From NCBI RefSeq assembly GCF_027286305.1, contig NZ_CP114599.1, positions 186,001-250,000 on the forward strand: a stretch of 64,000 nucleotides of DNA. Reading direction: 5' to 3'. The DNA is from Phenylobacterium sp. NIBR 498073 (GTDB lineage Bacteria > Pseudomonadota > Alphaproteobacteria > Caulobacterales > Caulobacteraceae). The position numbers and the translations under genes were made by a program. The notes under the pieces are model-generated. The model ran no database searches. It had not been told where the DNA came from and saw only the letters and a list, made by a program, of their open reading frames with translations. Shown in pieces: positions 26,898-34,996 of this stretch (position 1 is the stretch's first letter; every line of letters starts with the position of its first letter).

Positions 26898-27437
26898 CTA
26901 GTCGCGGAGCTTCATCACCTTCTCGCCATCGAGGCAGATAGACTGGAAGCGGTCAGCGAAGTTCGGGTGCTCGGGCGTGAAGATATAGCTCGCCGCAGCA
27001 ATGAATGGCGTATCGCCAACATAGGCCCCGAGCGCGTTCGGGGCGTTGACGACCCCGCAAGCCGCGACGACCTCAAAGCCCCGCACCTTGGCGCGTACCG
27101 CCCAAACATCCCGAAACCGAGCGGCTTGGGGGTCGCGTAGCGACGCCTTAAAATTCTCGAACGACTCCGACGCCGCGAGGTAGGTGACCTCCTCCTTGCG
27201 CTGGGCTTCATCTCGTTTGGCCTGTTCGGCGTCGGCTACTCGCTGGACTTCGGCCTGACGCGCCGCAGCGGCTGCTTGCTCGGCCTCTTCGGCTGCCCTG
27301 GCGGCGGCGTATTGTTTCGGCGTCAAGATCGCCGCCGCGCGGTCCAGTACGAAGAACGTCCCCATCATCAGCAATCCGATGCCGAAGAAGAACCCGAGAA
27401 TCTTCCCTGCCCAATCATTTTGGCTTGTCGTTGCCAT
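26898..27437 (-). CDS. Membrane-anchored coiled-coil protein, 179 residues
   Basis: N-terminal transmembrane helix (ILGFFFGIGLLMMGTFFVLD, about residues 13-32), then an Ala/Glu/Gln-rich coiled coil (RAAEEAEQAAAAARQAE..., about 46-80) and a C-terminal folded domain of about 90 residues containing a single Cys pair (CGV and CLD). ATG 27437 has GGTGGAGGGG upstream; the frame could start five residues earlier. No known family. Topology suggests the C-terminal domain is periplasmic or cytosolic depending on orientation, which cannot be decided. The C-terminal domain, with DPQAARFRDVWAV, resembles small exported proteins of unknown function. Confidence 0.65.
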   Translation of the reverse strand: MATTSQNDWAGKILGFFFGIGLLMMGTFFVLDRAAAILTPKQYAAARAAEEAEQAAAAARQAEVQRVADAEQAKRDEAQRKEEVTYLAASESFENFKASLRDPQAARFRDVWAVRAKVRGFEVVAACGVVNAPNALGAYVGDTPFIAAASYIFTPEHPNFADRFQSICLDGEKVMKLRD

Positions 27438-27541
27438 AAACCCCTCCACCTGGAATGGGGTCTATTCTGCTCGTCGCAGGTAAACGGAATGGGCAATATA
27501 GATCCTAGAGCTAGTTGGGCGGCACCTGCTTCATCCTGCGA

Positions 27542-27778
27542 ATGGAGTGGGAGGCGATCGTCGGCGCGAACATCCGCCGCCTGCGGAAGGCGAAGGGCCT
27601 TACGCAGGAGCAGCTTGCCCATGAAGCCGAGATCGCGATGCGATACATCGCCGGCGTTGAGCGCGGTGAGGAAAACCCCTCGCTCAGGTATCTGGTGAAG
27701 ATCGCCGAGGCGTTGGAAGCTGAGCCAGCGGACTTGTTGCGCCGCGATCTCGAAACGGCGACGCGTAGGCGCTGCTAG
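27542..27778 (+). CDS. Small XRE-family HTH regulator, 78 residues
   Basis: Almost entirely one XRE HTH domain: GANIRRLRKAKGLTQEQLAHEAEI then RYIAGVERGEENPSLRYLVKIAEAL. ATG 27542 preferred because the HTH starts soon after; an upstream TTG is weaker. It is convergent with the membrane protein ending at 27775, whose stop overlaps it by four bases. Such mini-repressors commonly control neighbouring island genes. No partner toxin is obvious next to it. Confidence 0.8.
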   Translation: MEWEAIVGANIRRLRKAKGLTQEQLAHEAEIAMRYIAGVERGEENPSLRYLVKIAEALEAEPADLLRRDLETATRRRC

Positions 27779-28080
27779 GTCACCGCAAGGTACGCAACAA
27801 TGATACCCGCCGCCGGACCCGTAAGCAGGAACGCCCATATGAATACGCGGCGAAAACGATAAGCGTCTAAGTCCTCGTCGCCAGTTTCCCTAATGATTGC
27901 GCGGATGAACCGCCCAATTGCAAACGTCGCGGCCCCCCCAAGAAAAAGGGTTCCCCATAGAAACGTCTCGCCCGCCACCCGCCACGATTGCGTCAGGATT
28001 CCTGCCGCCGCGACCGGCGCGATGAGGAGAATTAGGTGAAGCAACTTAGCCAGTGGCGGAAGTCGATCGTAGGCGTTCAT
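27775..28080 (-). CDS. Small membrane protein, 101 residues
   Basis: Three predicted transmembrane helices: about residues 11-31 (LLHLILLIAPVAAAGILTQS), 42-60 (WGTLFLGGAATFAIGRF) and 83-100 (FIWAFLLTGPAAGIIVAYLA). The loop between 2 and 3 is charged (RETGDEDLDAYRFRR). No family recognised. Its 3' end overlaps the HTH gene on the opposite strand by four bases. Codon third positions are less GC-rich than in flanking housekeeping genes, in keeping with transfer. Confidence 0.6.
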   Translation of the reverse strand: MNAYDRLPPLAKLLHLILLIAPVAAAGILTQSWRVAGETFLWGTLFLGGAATFAIGRFIRAIIRETGDEDLDAYRFRRVFIWAFLLTGPAAGIIVAYLAVT

Positions 28081-28216
28081 GTGTCCTCAGGCGCTGACGA
28101 TTTGGCCGGACAAACCAATTCTAATTACATCCGGGGCGTTTCGCCCCGATTTGGGGATTCTATTACTATCGTGCTTGGTCGCTAAGCGTTTCCATCTGAT
28201 CGGAGGCGCGCGATGA

Positions 28217-28576
28217 CTACCCGTAGCCGGAGTTTTGGTGAGCGGCCTCGACCGCCCGGCCGAACGCGCTCAGCAGCATCTCGGTCGCGATGGGCAGTAG
28301 ATGTCGGAAACCGCTGGGAATCGAGCGGTCGGCATTTTGCGTATACGCCTTCACCAACTGTAAGGCGGTGGGAGACCAATCCCCAGGCGCCTCCTCGGCC
28401 GAGAGCAATGCCAAGCGGCCGATGATGGCGGTGCGAAACAGCTTCTGGCCCGACAACGGCACTCCGAGTTCGGCGATCGTGGCGTCGAGCTGCGGCACGA
28501 GCAAGCGCGCCGGCGACTGAAAGTAGGGCGGCGACCAGCCGATGATCTTCTCGTGAGGAGGATCGAAGAAGCTCAT
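28217..28576 (-). CDS. Hypothetical protein, 119 residues, coupled to an upstream lipoprotein gene
   Basis: Starts MSFFDPPHEKIIGWSPPYFQ; soluble, mixed helical sequence with conserved-looking aromatic residues in the first 20 positions and two helices (LDATIAELGVPLSGQKLF, HLLPIATEMLLSAFGRAVEAAH). ATG 28576 is one base beyond the upstream stop (TAG, 28578-28580), so it is translated with the lipoprotein at 28578-29159. I do not recognise a family. A GC hairpin (CGGGGCG-TTT-CGCCCCG, 28132-28148) lies downstream. Confidence 0.55.
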   Translation of the reverse strand: MSFFDPPHEKIIGWSPPYFQSPARLLVPQLDATIAELGVPLSGQKLFRTAIIGRLALLSAEEAPGDWSPTALQLVKAYTQNADRSIPSGFRHLLPIATEMLLSAFGRAVEAAHQNSGYG

Positions 28577-28577
28577 G

Positions 28578-29159
28578 CTAGTGGGCCGCCCGGCTGGCGG
28601 CGGTCGCCGCCTTCATCGCATCGGACGCGGCCTCGGCGGCTGCCTGTGCGGCATCGGCAGCTTCCTGTGCGGATTCTGCGGCGGCTTCCACCTCTGCGGA
28701 CGGCGCGACTTTGGGGAAGCGGGCGACCTCGGCGCAGGACGCGGCCAGGTCCATCGTTGTCATCAAGCCACGATCCGACGCATTGGTTCTCTGGCCGGAG
28801 AGCGCGGTGCTGAGCGCCCACTGAAGCGTTTCAATCTGCTCGGCCGTTTGGATGCATTCAGTCGGCGCCTTCATTCGGCGCAGTTTAGTGATTGCGGCTT
28901 TGCATCGTTGCGCGTTGGCGCGTGCGTTGGCGGCGTAGTCCGGGTCGACCGCGCCAGCTTCCGCGAGACCCATGAGGTGGGGGGTGTCGTCGCTCATGCA
29001 ACTCATTACGGCGGCTTGAATGGCTACCGGGGTTGCTGTCGCTGTCGGAGCACTTACTCGACTATCTTGACCGCAAGCCGCCAATGATCCGGCCGATGCG
29101 ATTACGGCGAGAAGTCGAGAGGCTGTCGAAACGCGCAGAGTACCTTGGGTCGTCTTCAC
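28578..29159 (-). CDS. Putative lipoprotein with Ala-rich helical tail, 193 residues
   Basis: N-terminal signal with lipobox-like SLAA-C (residues 25-29), a Ser/Ala/Thr linker, then a helical domain containing four cysteines (MSCMSDD, QRCKAA, ECIQTA, ASCAEV) that could pair, and a C-terminal run of Ala/Glu repeats (AAAESAQEAADAAQAAAEAASD) predicted as a long amphipathic helix. A peptidoglycan or envelope role is possible but unproven. The stop is one base from the next start. Upstream lies the NYN-domain gene on the same strand. Island gene without a recognised family. Confidence 0.6.
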   Translation of the reverse strand: MKTTQGTLRVSTASRLLAVIASAGSLAACGQDSRVSAPTATATPVAIQAAVMSCMSDDTPHLMGLAEAGAVDPDYAANARANAQRCKAAITKLRRMKAPTECIQTAEQIETLQWALSTALSGQRTNASDRGLMTTMDLAASCAEVARFPKVAPSAEVEAAAESAQEAADAAQAAAEAASDAMKAATAASRAAH

Positions 29160-29205
29160 GTGCGCCTCTCCCTAGGACTTAACCAAAAGACGTGAGCGAC
29201 CGGTG

Positions 29206-29823
29206 TTATTCGGCCAGCATCTTTTCAGCCGCTGCCGCTTCGGGTTCAGCTTGCTTACGCTCCATGAGGATGTCGTCGATGACTGTCGCGACATCGAAGC
29301 GCTCGTCGCACATTTGATGTAGGTCTCTGCTGGGAGGATTGGCAGCACCAGCCGCCATTGATCCATGCCAAAGATGAACCACCACGCCCTCTTGCTTCAC
29401 GACTTCAACCGCTGGAATAACATCGCTGTCACCAGTGAAGATGGCAATTGACGTGACTTTTCCCTTCGCCGCGAGCAGGGCCATGTCAACGCCTAGCATC
29501 AGATCAACCCGCTTCTGCTGGAAGATCGGCCGTCCATTCTGGCCCACGCCAACCTTGGCGAGCTTTCCAAGTCGAACTTCGAAACGCGGCAGATACCTAA
29601 GCGCGTCCACGAACTTGACCTTCCTATCGTAGGCGGCCTTCTCCTCCTGTGTTGGAGGATCGCTCTGATAGGGCAGGCAATTGTAGTAGTAGGATCGCAG
29701 AAGGGCTTCGTCGCCAGCCATCTTCGCAGCCAGTTTTGCATAGTCGATGCGCTTGCCCGGATGCTCCCGCAGAAGCACCTTCTCGATATAGCCCGCATCA
29801 AAGAATACTGCGCACGCCGCCAT
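29206..29823 (-). CDS. NYN-domain (PIN-like) ribonuclease-family protein
   Basis: A 205-residue NYN/LabA-DUF88 protein. Conserved acidic positions of the fold are seen: FFDAGY at residues 7-12, KRVDLMLGVDMALLA around 105-119, and TGDSDVIPAVEVVKQEGVVVHLW around 130-152. NYN domains are PIN-fold metal-dependent RNases; members occur in RNA decay, defence and conflict islands. The C-terminus (ILMERKQAEPEAAAAEKMLAE) is a charged helix that may mediate contacts. ATG 29823 is preceded by GGGTGGG. It is the first of a same-strand row NYN, lipoprotein, 119-residue protein, with a 46-base gap after it. Confidence 0.82.
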   Translation of the reverse strand: MAACAVFFDAGYIEKVLLREHPGKRIDYAKLAAKMAGDEALLRSYYYNCLPYQSDPPTQEEKAAYDRKVKFVDALRYLPRFEVRLGKLAKVGVGQNGRPIFQQKRVDLMLGVDMALLAAKGKVTSIAIFTGDSDVIPAVEVVKQEGVVVHLWHGSMAAGAANPPSRDLHQMCDERFDVATVIDDILMERKQAEPEAAAAEKMLAE

Positions 29824-29852
29824 TCGTTAGCCCACCCCATGTCGCGGCCATG

Positions 29853-29879
29853 AAAAAAGCCGCCCTGTGACAGGCGGCT
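29853..29879 (-). terminator. Intrinsic terminator (minus strand)
   Basis: Read on the minus strand: AGCCGCC (29879-29873), eight-base loop, GGCGGCT (29864-29858), then six T (A-tract 29853-29858 on plus). It can end transcripts from the repeat-protein gene at 30050-30466 before the NYN gene. Confidence 0.75.
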
Positions 29880-30049
29880 CTTTGAAAATAAGTCTCTCGA
29901 CGTCCCAAGGAACGCCGAGGTCCATAAGTAAGGCCTTTAAAGTAGCCCTCCGACCCGCCGCTGTCAAGAAATTCGTACCAGCGGTTGTAGCGTCAACGCA
30001 ACTCCATTTCCCGCCCGGACGCCTGTTCAACCCGAGGGATGTCGATCGG

Positions 30050-30466
30050 CTACCGGCAGGTCGAATTTCCGTAAGCGTCTCGATAGCAGCGCACGGTATT
30101 TCCGCTGTTGTCGCGGTACGTCGAGTTCCCATAGTTGTCGGTGTAGCCTCGAACGGTGTTGCCGCTGTTGTCGCGGTACGTCGAATTCCCGTAGCTGTCG
30201 GTGTAGCCTCGAACGGTGTTGCCGCTGCTGTCGCGGTACGTCGAATTCCCGTAGCTGTCGGTGTAGCCGCGAACGGTGTTGCCGTTACTGCCGCGCCACG
30301 TCGAGTTCCCGTACGGGTCGGTGTAGCCACGGGTCGTATTGCCATTTCCATCTCGGCACGTCGTGTTGCCGTAGGCATCGCTGTAGCAACGCGATTGAGC
30401 GTTAGCTTGTCCGGCCACGGCCAAGACGCTCACCGCCCAGACTACGCCGATCATCGGCAGCTTCAT
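30050..30466 (-). CDS. Secreted tandem-repeat protein (20-residue YGNSTYRD repeats)
   Basis: From ATG 30466 (GGGAGAG upstream) the 138-residue precursor has a signal peptide (cleavage after QANA, about residue 23) and five and a half tandem 20-residue units of the form R-x-Y-x-D-x-YGNST-x-R-x-x-x-GNT-x. Inner units read RGYTD-YGNSTYRD; the first and last read RCY-DAYGN-TC, each with two cysteines, so cysteines occur only at the two ends. This suggests a regular beta structure closed by disulfide caps. No enzyme motif. A similar repeat style occurs in small exported proteins of some proteobacteria; the role is unknown. A terminator follows at 29853. Confidence 0.75.
   Translation of the reverse strand: MKLPMIGVVWAVSVLAVAGQANAQSRCYSDAYGNTTCRDGNGNTTRGYTDPYGNSTWRGSNGNTVRGYTDSYGNSTYRDSSGNTVRGYTDSYGNSTYRDNSGNTVRGYTDNYGNSTYRDNSGNTVRCYRDAYGNSTCR
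30053..30391 (-). repeat. 60-base coding tandem repeat, about 5.6 units
   Basis: Period of 60 bases, equal to 20 codons, within the secreted repeat protein. Units at 30113-30292 are nearly identical at the DNA level (shared TCGCGGTACGTCGA and CCTCGAACGGTGTTGCCG), while the first and last diverge. The near-identity of inner units suggests recent duplication, gene conversion or slippage. Confidence 0.85.
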
Positions 30467-30568
30467 TGCGCAACTCTCCCTGACCCCAATTGTCAGCTTC
30501 ACCATAGCGCGCGATGGCAAAGCTTGCCAGCTTTGGTCGAGAGCGAGGCTGGTGCGCTGGACGCGCGC

Positions 30569-30853
30569 TTATTCGTCTGAGACCTCGGGAAAAGATGACT
30601 CCGCTCGGATCGGCTCGGCCGGCTGTGGCAGTTCGTAGCCGCTCAAATCCAGCACCATCATGTCCATCGCCACCATGCACTGAAGCATAAAGGTGGCGGA
30701 GAAGGTGCTACGCGCGACCTTGTTTCGAAGGCTGCGCTCATTCTCGATGATCCCGATCCGGGCGAACCGCTCGACCAATTCAGCGTAGCTGATCCCCCGC
30801 TTGGTCATCTCCGTGCGGATGATCCGGTGCGGCATGTCGGTCCAATTTTGCAT
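30569..30853 (-). CDS. DUF6471 protein, probable passenger of the IS1595 element
   Basis: A 94-residue protein starting MQNWTDMPHRIIRTEMTKRG and containing ISYAELVERFARIG and NKVARSTFSATFMLQCMVAM; this is the DUF6471 pattern, thought to be a small HTH-like fold. It is divergent from the IS1595 transposase at 30967. In my recollection such genes often accompany IS1595-type transposases, so it may be element cargo. Start at ATG 30853 fits family length; an alternative GTG at 30955 adds 34 residues with two CxxC-like cysteines. Confidence 0.65.
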   Translation of the reverse strand: MQNWTDMPHRIIRTEMTKRGISYAELVERFARIGIIENERSLRNKVARSTFSATFMLQCMVAMDMMVLDLSGYELPQPAEPIRAESSFPEVSDE

Positions 30854-30966
30854 CTTTAGCGCCGATATTGGGGTGAAAGCATCGAATATGATGCTTTTGC
30901 GCTTGACGTGAGCACCGCCGCCGCAACATAAGCATCGATATTGATGCTTCTGCACGGAAAGGCGGG

Positions 30967-31794
30967 TTGCGACAACACTTTCTCCTCAGCGCCAAAGCGC
31001 GGTCCCTGAGTCTTCGGGAGGTTGCTCGCATGAGCGAACCCGAAGCCAAGGCAGCGTTCCGGGCGGTCCGCTTCGCGGAAAACGGGGGAGAGCCTTTCTG
31101 TCCTCACTGCGGCGCTGACGCCGTCTATGAGTTCAAGAGCCGCGCGATCTTCAAGTGCAAGGCCTGCGAGAAGCAATTCTCGCTCACGTCCGGCACGATC
31201 TTTGCCAGCCGGAAGCTGTACTTCGCAGACATCCTCACCGCGATCGCGCTCTTCGTGAACGGCGTGAATGGCGTTGCCGCGCTGCGGCTGAGCCGCGAAC
31301 TCTGCATCAACTATCGAACCGCCTTCGTGCTGACCCACAAGCTGCGTGAGGTGTTCGGCGCCATGGCGACCGCTGAACAACTAACCGGCGTGGTCGAGAT
31401 CGACGGCGCCTTGGTCGGCGGATCGAAGCGTCTCGGTAACATCGGGAATAAGGGGAAAAGCCCTCGCGCGCCGAAAAACGGCAAGGAGCGGAGTGTCGTC
31501 AGTCTGCGCGAACGCGGCCAAGGTGGGCGTACCCTCACCTTTGTCGTCGGTCATGAGAAGGATGCGCTCGCGGCGATCCTCAAGCACGTCCACCCCAGCG
31601 CGACGGTCGTGACCGACGAGGCCGGTCACTGGAACGTCCTGCACCTCCATTTCGACAAGGTGCATCACGTCAACCACAGTCAGGTGTGGTCGCAACGGAA
31701 TGGCGTCCACACGAACATCGTGGAGAGTCTGAACTCGCGTCCCCGAGCGGATGAAGGACGACGAGCACTTCGCAGATCTGACCTGCATGGTTGA
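30967..31794 (+). pseudogene. IS1595-family transposase, 3' end lost and fused to AraC-gene sequence
   Basis: Begins (TTG 30967) MRQHFLLSAKARSLSL, the standard start of IS1595 transposases, with zinc ribbon CPHC...CKAC (about residues 45-67) and ISXO2-type DDE core: VEIDGALVGG (first Asp), VVTDEAGHW (second Asp), VHTNIVESL (final Glu). Genuine transposase sequence stops near 31738, right after the last catalytic acid; about 60 residues are missing. The rest of the frame (31740-31794) is antisense to the AraC-PAS gene. The deletion or insertion therefore removed the IS right end, including the terminal repeat, so autonomous transposition is unlikely. Confidence 0.85.
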
Positions 31795-33139
31795 AGATCG
31801 GACTGAGCTGATACTCGCACCAAGCATAGTCGCCGGCCTGCGTGGCGAACCGGCATTGGCCGAAGGGCTCGCCCTGCTTGGGCGGCTTCGCCGCCCAAGC
31901 TCTCTTGAAGGCATCGATCCATCCGTGATCGTCCGGATGGACCAGGCCGTGGATGTCCTCGCCGACTAGATTTTGCGACGTCTGACACAGCCGGCGGGCG
32001 GCGGGGTTCGCAAAGAGGATCGTTCCCCCGTCGCCCACGCCGAGCACCATGTCGCGAGTCCGGCTCATCAGTGCGGACAGCCGTTCGGCTTCGGTGGCTC
32101 CCACGCGTCGCTTTCGATAGTCCGACGCGGTCATCCCGTAGGACTGCCGGAACCAGCGCGAGAATGTGCTGATGCTGGAAAAGCCCAGCTCAGACACCAA
32201 GCGGGTGAGCGTATGGTCTTCCCGGCGGATGAGAATCTCGACGGCCTCCATGCGCGATCGGTCGATCAGTTCGGAGAAGGTGAGCCCGTGAGCCTTTAGG
32301 CGTCGCTGCGCGGTGCGACGCTCCACACCAAGCGCTGCCGAAAGGCGCTCAAGGGTGCACTCGCCGTCCGGCAGCATTCTGGCCGTCAAATCTCGAATGT
32401 CGTCGAGCGAGATCGACGGACTTGCGGATCGCGCCGAGATGACCTTCTCGATGCGGTCCAAGCTCTCTGGATCGCTAAGCGGAGCTATGTAGGGTTGGCT
32501 CTTGTCGAAGATGTGCCCATCAAACTCGCGATCGAATTCAACGGAGCCAAAAATCTCCCGATAAGGCGTCTCATCCGCGGGCCTCGGCCTTGAGAAACAG
32601 GTCTTGTATGGCCGCCAATCTCGTCCCAGAAGTCCTCGAAGGAAGATCGCCGAGTTGGCGAGGTTCAGGTCGATAAAGAAAGGATTGCTCGCTAGCGCCT
32701 GCATTTTCAAGCCGCGCTTCAAGATTAAGAACTGGCCGACCTCCTCTACATGGTTCCATTCAGTATTGTTCTGCAAATGCGCATTGCGCGCGTAAAATTT
32801 AATCACGTCGGCCACTGTCGGTTGCGCGCGCAGGCCGTACTGCAATTGAGGAACGACCACGGGCGAGCCCATGCTCTTCTCAATCTGTTCGGCGGCCCGC
32901 AAACCCAAATCCCGCCTTCCGGAGCGCGCTGCCAGCAGGTTTAGCGCCTCACCCGCCACCTGAGCTGGAATTTTGGCGAGAGGGTCCATGAACTCCGCGG
33001 GGATTGCGAGTTCGTCGCGAATGGCTCGCCAATCCATCGCCAGACCGACCGCGACTTGGGAGATCGCGATCAACACCGACCCACGAACGAAATGGGAAAT
33101 CTCCCCCGAGCCTTCAGGCTCCCGATCTATCACGCCCAT
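31670..33139 (-). CDS. AraC-family regulator with C-terminal PAS domain, 3' end replaced by IS sequence
   Basis: N-terminal arabinose-binding-like/HTH-regulator domain (residues 20-200), then an AraC HTH (LERLSAALGVERRTAQRRLKAHGLTFSELIDRSRMEA..., about 265-345, with the second HTH SELGFSSISTFSRWFRQSYGMT), then a PAS domain (MSRTRDMVLGVGDGGTILFANPAARRL..., about 355-460). The last 15-20 codons (after VVLHPLGDASS) derive from the reverse strand of the IS1595 remnant, so the native C-terminus is lost; whether another output domain followed is unknown. Fusion of AraC with PAS is uncommon. The HTH appears intact, so DNA binding may be retained. Confidence 0.8.
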   Translation of the reverse strand: MGVIDREPEGSGEISHFVRGSVLIAISQVAVGLAMDWRAIRDELAIPAEFMDPLAKIPAQVAGEALNLLAARSGRRDLGLRAAEQIEKSMGSPVVVPQLQYGLRAQPTVADVIKFYARNAHLQNNTEWNHVEEVGQFLILKRGLKMQALASNPFFIDLNLANSAIFLRGLLGRDWRPYKTCFSRPRPADETPYREIFGSVEFDREFDGHIFDKSQPYIAPLSDPESLDRIEKVISARSASPSISLDDIRDLTARMLPDGECTLERLSAALGVERRTAQRRLKAHGLTFSELIDRSRMEAVEILIRREDHTLTRLVSELGFSSISTFSRWFRQSYGMTASDYRKRRVGATEAERLSALMSRTRDMVLGVGDGGTILFANPAARRLCQTSQNLVGEDIHGLVHPDDHGWIDAFKRAWAAKPPKQGEPFGQCRFATQAGDYAWCEYQLSPIFNHAGQICEVLVVLHPLGDASSDSPRCSCGRHSVATTPDCG

Positions 33140-33772
33140 CGCCTCCCGCCTGGGTGAACCATGTCATGGATCGCATGGAAGGCTAGCGCGCTGAACATGC
33201 GCGCTATGACAGATCGAAATTGGGCGGCGCATTCGCCCCGGCCGGGCCGCCGCCATCGGGATTTTGACCGCGCGCGCGGCCCAATGGCCATGCAGCGCTC
33301 GCTGTCCGTACTGGATCGACCTTTGCTCCGATCTGCCGATCTTTTGCCAAAGGCGACATTCGCAGTCGCGTGGCCCCTTACCATGGACTTCGCCCTGGGC
33401 ACCCCCCGAGTCGTCTCAGGCGGTCTGGAGCGCTTTCGGGTTTCGAATCGGTCGCGCAGTTGCGTAGACGCCCTCTTGGGCGAGCAATGAAAACCTAAAG
33501 TAGAATTTGAATTCACGCCTCTTCGTCCTGGGTGGATAAGTATTCGTGATTTCAATGAGTAAGTGGATTGCCAAGGGCGAAGACGAACTGCCGCACTGTT
33601 TGGCCCTGCAACCCCTGTTTCCTGCCTGAGAATTTGATCCGGGGATCGCCGCGCCCCGCAAGCGCCGCTTGAGAGGGCCGCTTCGGCGACGTCGTTAATC
33701 TCCGCTTCACCAGCCGAACCCTGATTGGGAAGGGCGTCCGCACTGTTAGGCGGGCCGAGACCCGAGCGATTG
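33140..33772. other. Island interval without a supported gene (633 bases)
   Basis: Lies between the divergent starts of the AraC-PAS gene and the PAS remnant. Several open frames exist on both strands (for example 33161-33490 plus and 33130-33909 minus), but their translations are Arg/Ser/Pro-rich with no domain, family resemblance or ribosome site. AT-rich stretches at 33480-33560 may carry promoters. I see nothing else here. Confidence 0.5.
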
Positions 33773-34516
33773 ATGTCTGATAGCCACGACAGTTCCGCCA
33801 ACATGCAACGCGCCTTGCGTAAGAGCGAGGCGCGTTTCCGCGAGGTGGTGGAGTCGGCGCCGAGCGCCATGGTGATGATCCGATCGACCGGCCGGATCGA
33901 GATGGTCAACAGTCAGGCCGAGGTCCTCTTCGGCTACTCGCGCTCGGAGCTGTTGGGGCGGCCGGTGGAAATCCTCGTGCCCGAACGGCTGCGTAACGAC
34001 CACCCCAAGCTGCGGGGTGCCTACTTCGGTCGGCCGAAGTCGCGCCCGATGGGCGTGGGGCGAGACCTGTATGGGGTGCGTAAGGACGGCAGCGAGTTTC
34101 CGATCGAGATCGGCCTAAATCCCATTGAGACAGATGAAGGCACGATGGTGCTCTCCGCCATTGTCGACATCTCAGCGCGAAAACGGCTCGAGCGTAGGTT
34201 TCGTCAAGTCGTCGAGTCAGCCCCCAACGCGATGGTCATGGTTCGTCCCTCCGGCGGCATCGAGATGGTCAACAGTCAGGCCGAAAAGGTCTTCGGCTAT
34301 TTGCGCGAGGAGTTACTCGGGAAGCCGGTCGAGATGCTCGTCCCCGAGCGATTCCGCGGCCGACATCCGCGACTACGAGAAGGCTTCTTTAACGACCTTC
34401 AGCAGAACGCGCGCGACCAGCGGTTACGCCGCAATCCGGTTCATGTGGCTCAGGGGCGAATACAGCAGCTGATGGTGGCCGGCCAGGCGCGTGCCGACCA
34501 ATGGGAGGAGTTCTAA
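33773..34516 (+). pseudogene. PAS-PAS chemoreceptor remnant: sensor domains joined to a receptor tail ending WEEF
   Basis: From ATG 33773, 247 residues: PAS 1 (about 15-135, FREVVESAPSAMVMI, GYSRSELLGRPVEILVPERLR, GVRKDGSEFPIEIGLNP) and PAS 2 (about 142-210) that stops short at RHPRLREGFFNDLQ, missing its second half. The sequence then jumps to a tail RNPVHVAQGRIQQL...ARADQWEEF. The same final WEEF closes both complete chemoreceptors in this window (57841 and 60663) and is a CheR/CheB docking type motif. The likely reading is a soluble PAS chemoreceptor from which the remaining PAS and whole signalling hairpin were deleted in frame. Product may still be made but cannot signal to CheA. Confidence 0.65.
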
Positions 34517-34996
34517 GGCCTGCGACTATTTCCGTATTCAGCGCCAGTACCTCAAGCATGGCTCGCTAATTCGATGGCTCGCGGCGCTCCCGATACCAGC
34601 GCAGATTTCCCCGGAAATATTCCGTGCGGCTCGACGCCTATATCCAAAGAGATGGTAGATGAAACATCGTGGTTGGAGGGTTGGATCAATCCGATTTTCG
34701 ATCCGTATGGGGTGGCGAGCTAGGAAGCGAGCGTATCGGAGGATGGTTTGGCTATTCTGAAGTGCCTGTGGCCTTTCCGGGCGACCGCCAAGAGCATCCC
34801 TCACCGCATCAAGGTTCAAGGTGGGTATCTCGGCCCAAGCGGAAGCGTGCCGGCGCCACCAAAGGGCGGGAGTGCCTTCAGGCAGGGCCCTGTTACTCCG
34901 CCAAGTCCGCCTTCCAGACCGTAGCGATCGTCCTAAGGGGTTCGACTACCTCTTTGGCTGCCCGCAGCCAACCCGACCGGCCCCCCGCGCCGCGCT
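34517..34996. other. Island interval without a supported gene (480 bases)
   Basis: Between the PAS remnant and the PDZ lipoprotein stop. A frame at 34669-35028 is open but Arg/Ser/Pro-rich and ends inside the lipoprotein gene antisense. No hairpin with T-tract or repeat family recognised. Probably decayed DNA left by deletion. Confidence 0.5.

Noticed and set aside
30053..30391. CRISPR-like array
   Set aside because: Period is exactly 60 bases without unique spacers, in frame with a secreted protein; it is a coding repeat.
33161..33490. Plus-strand frame in the 33140-33772 gap
   Set aside because: Arg/Ser-rich, no ribosome site and no recognised domain.
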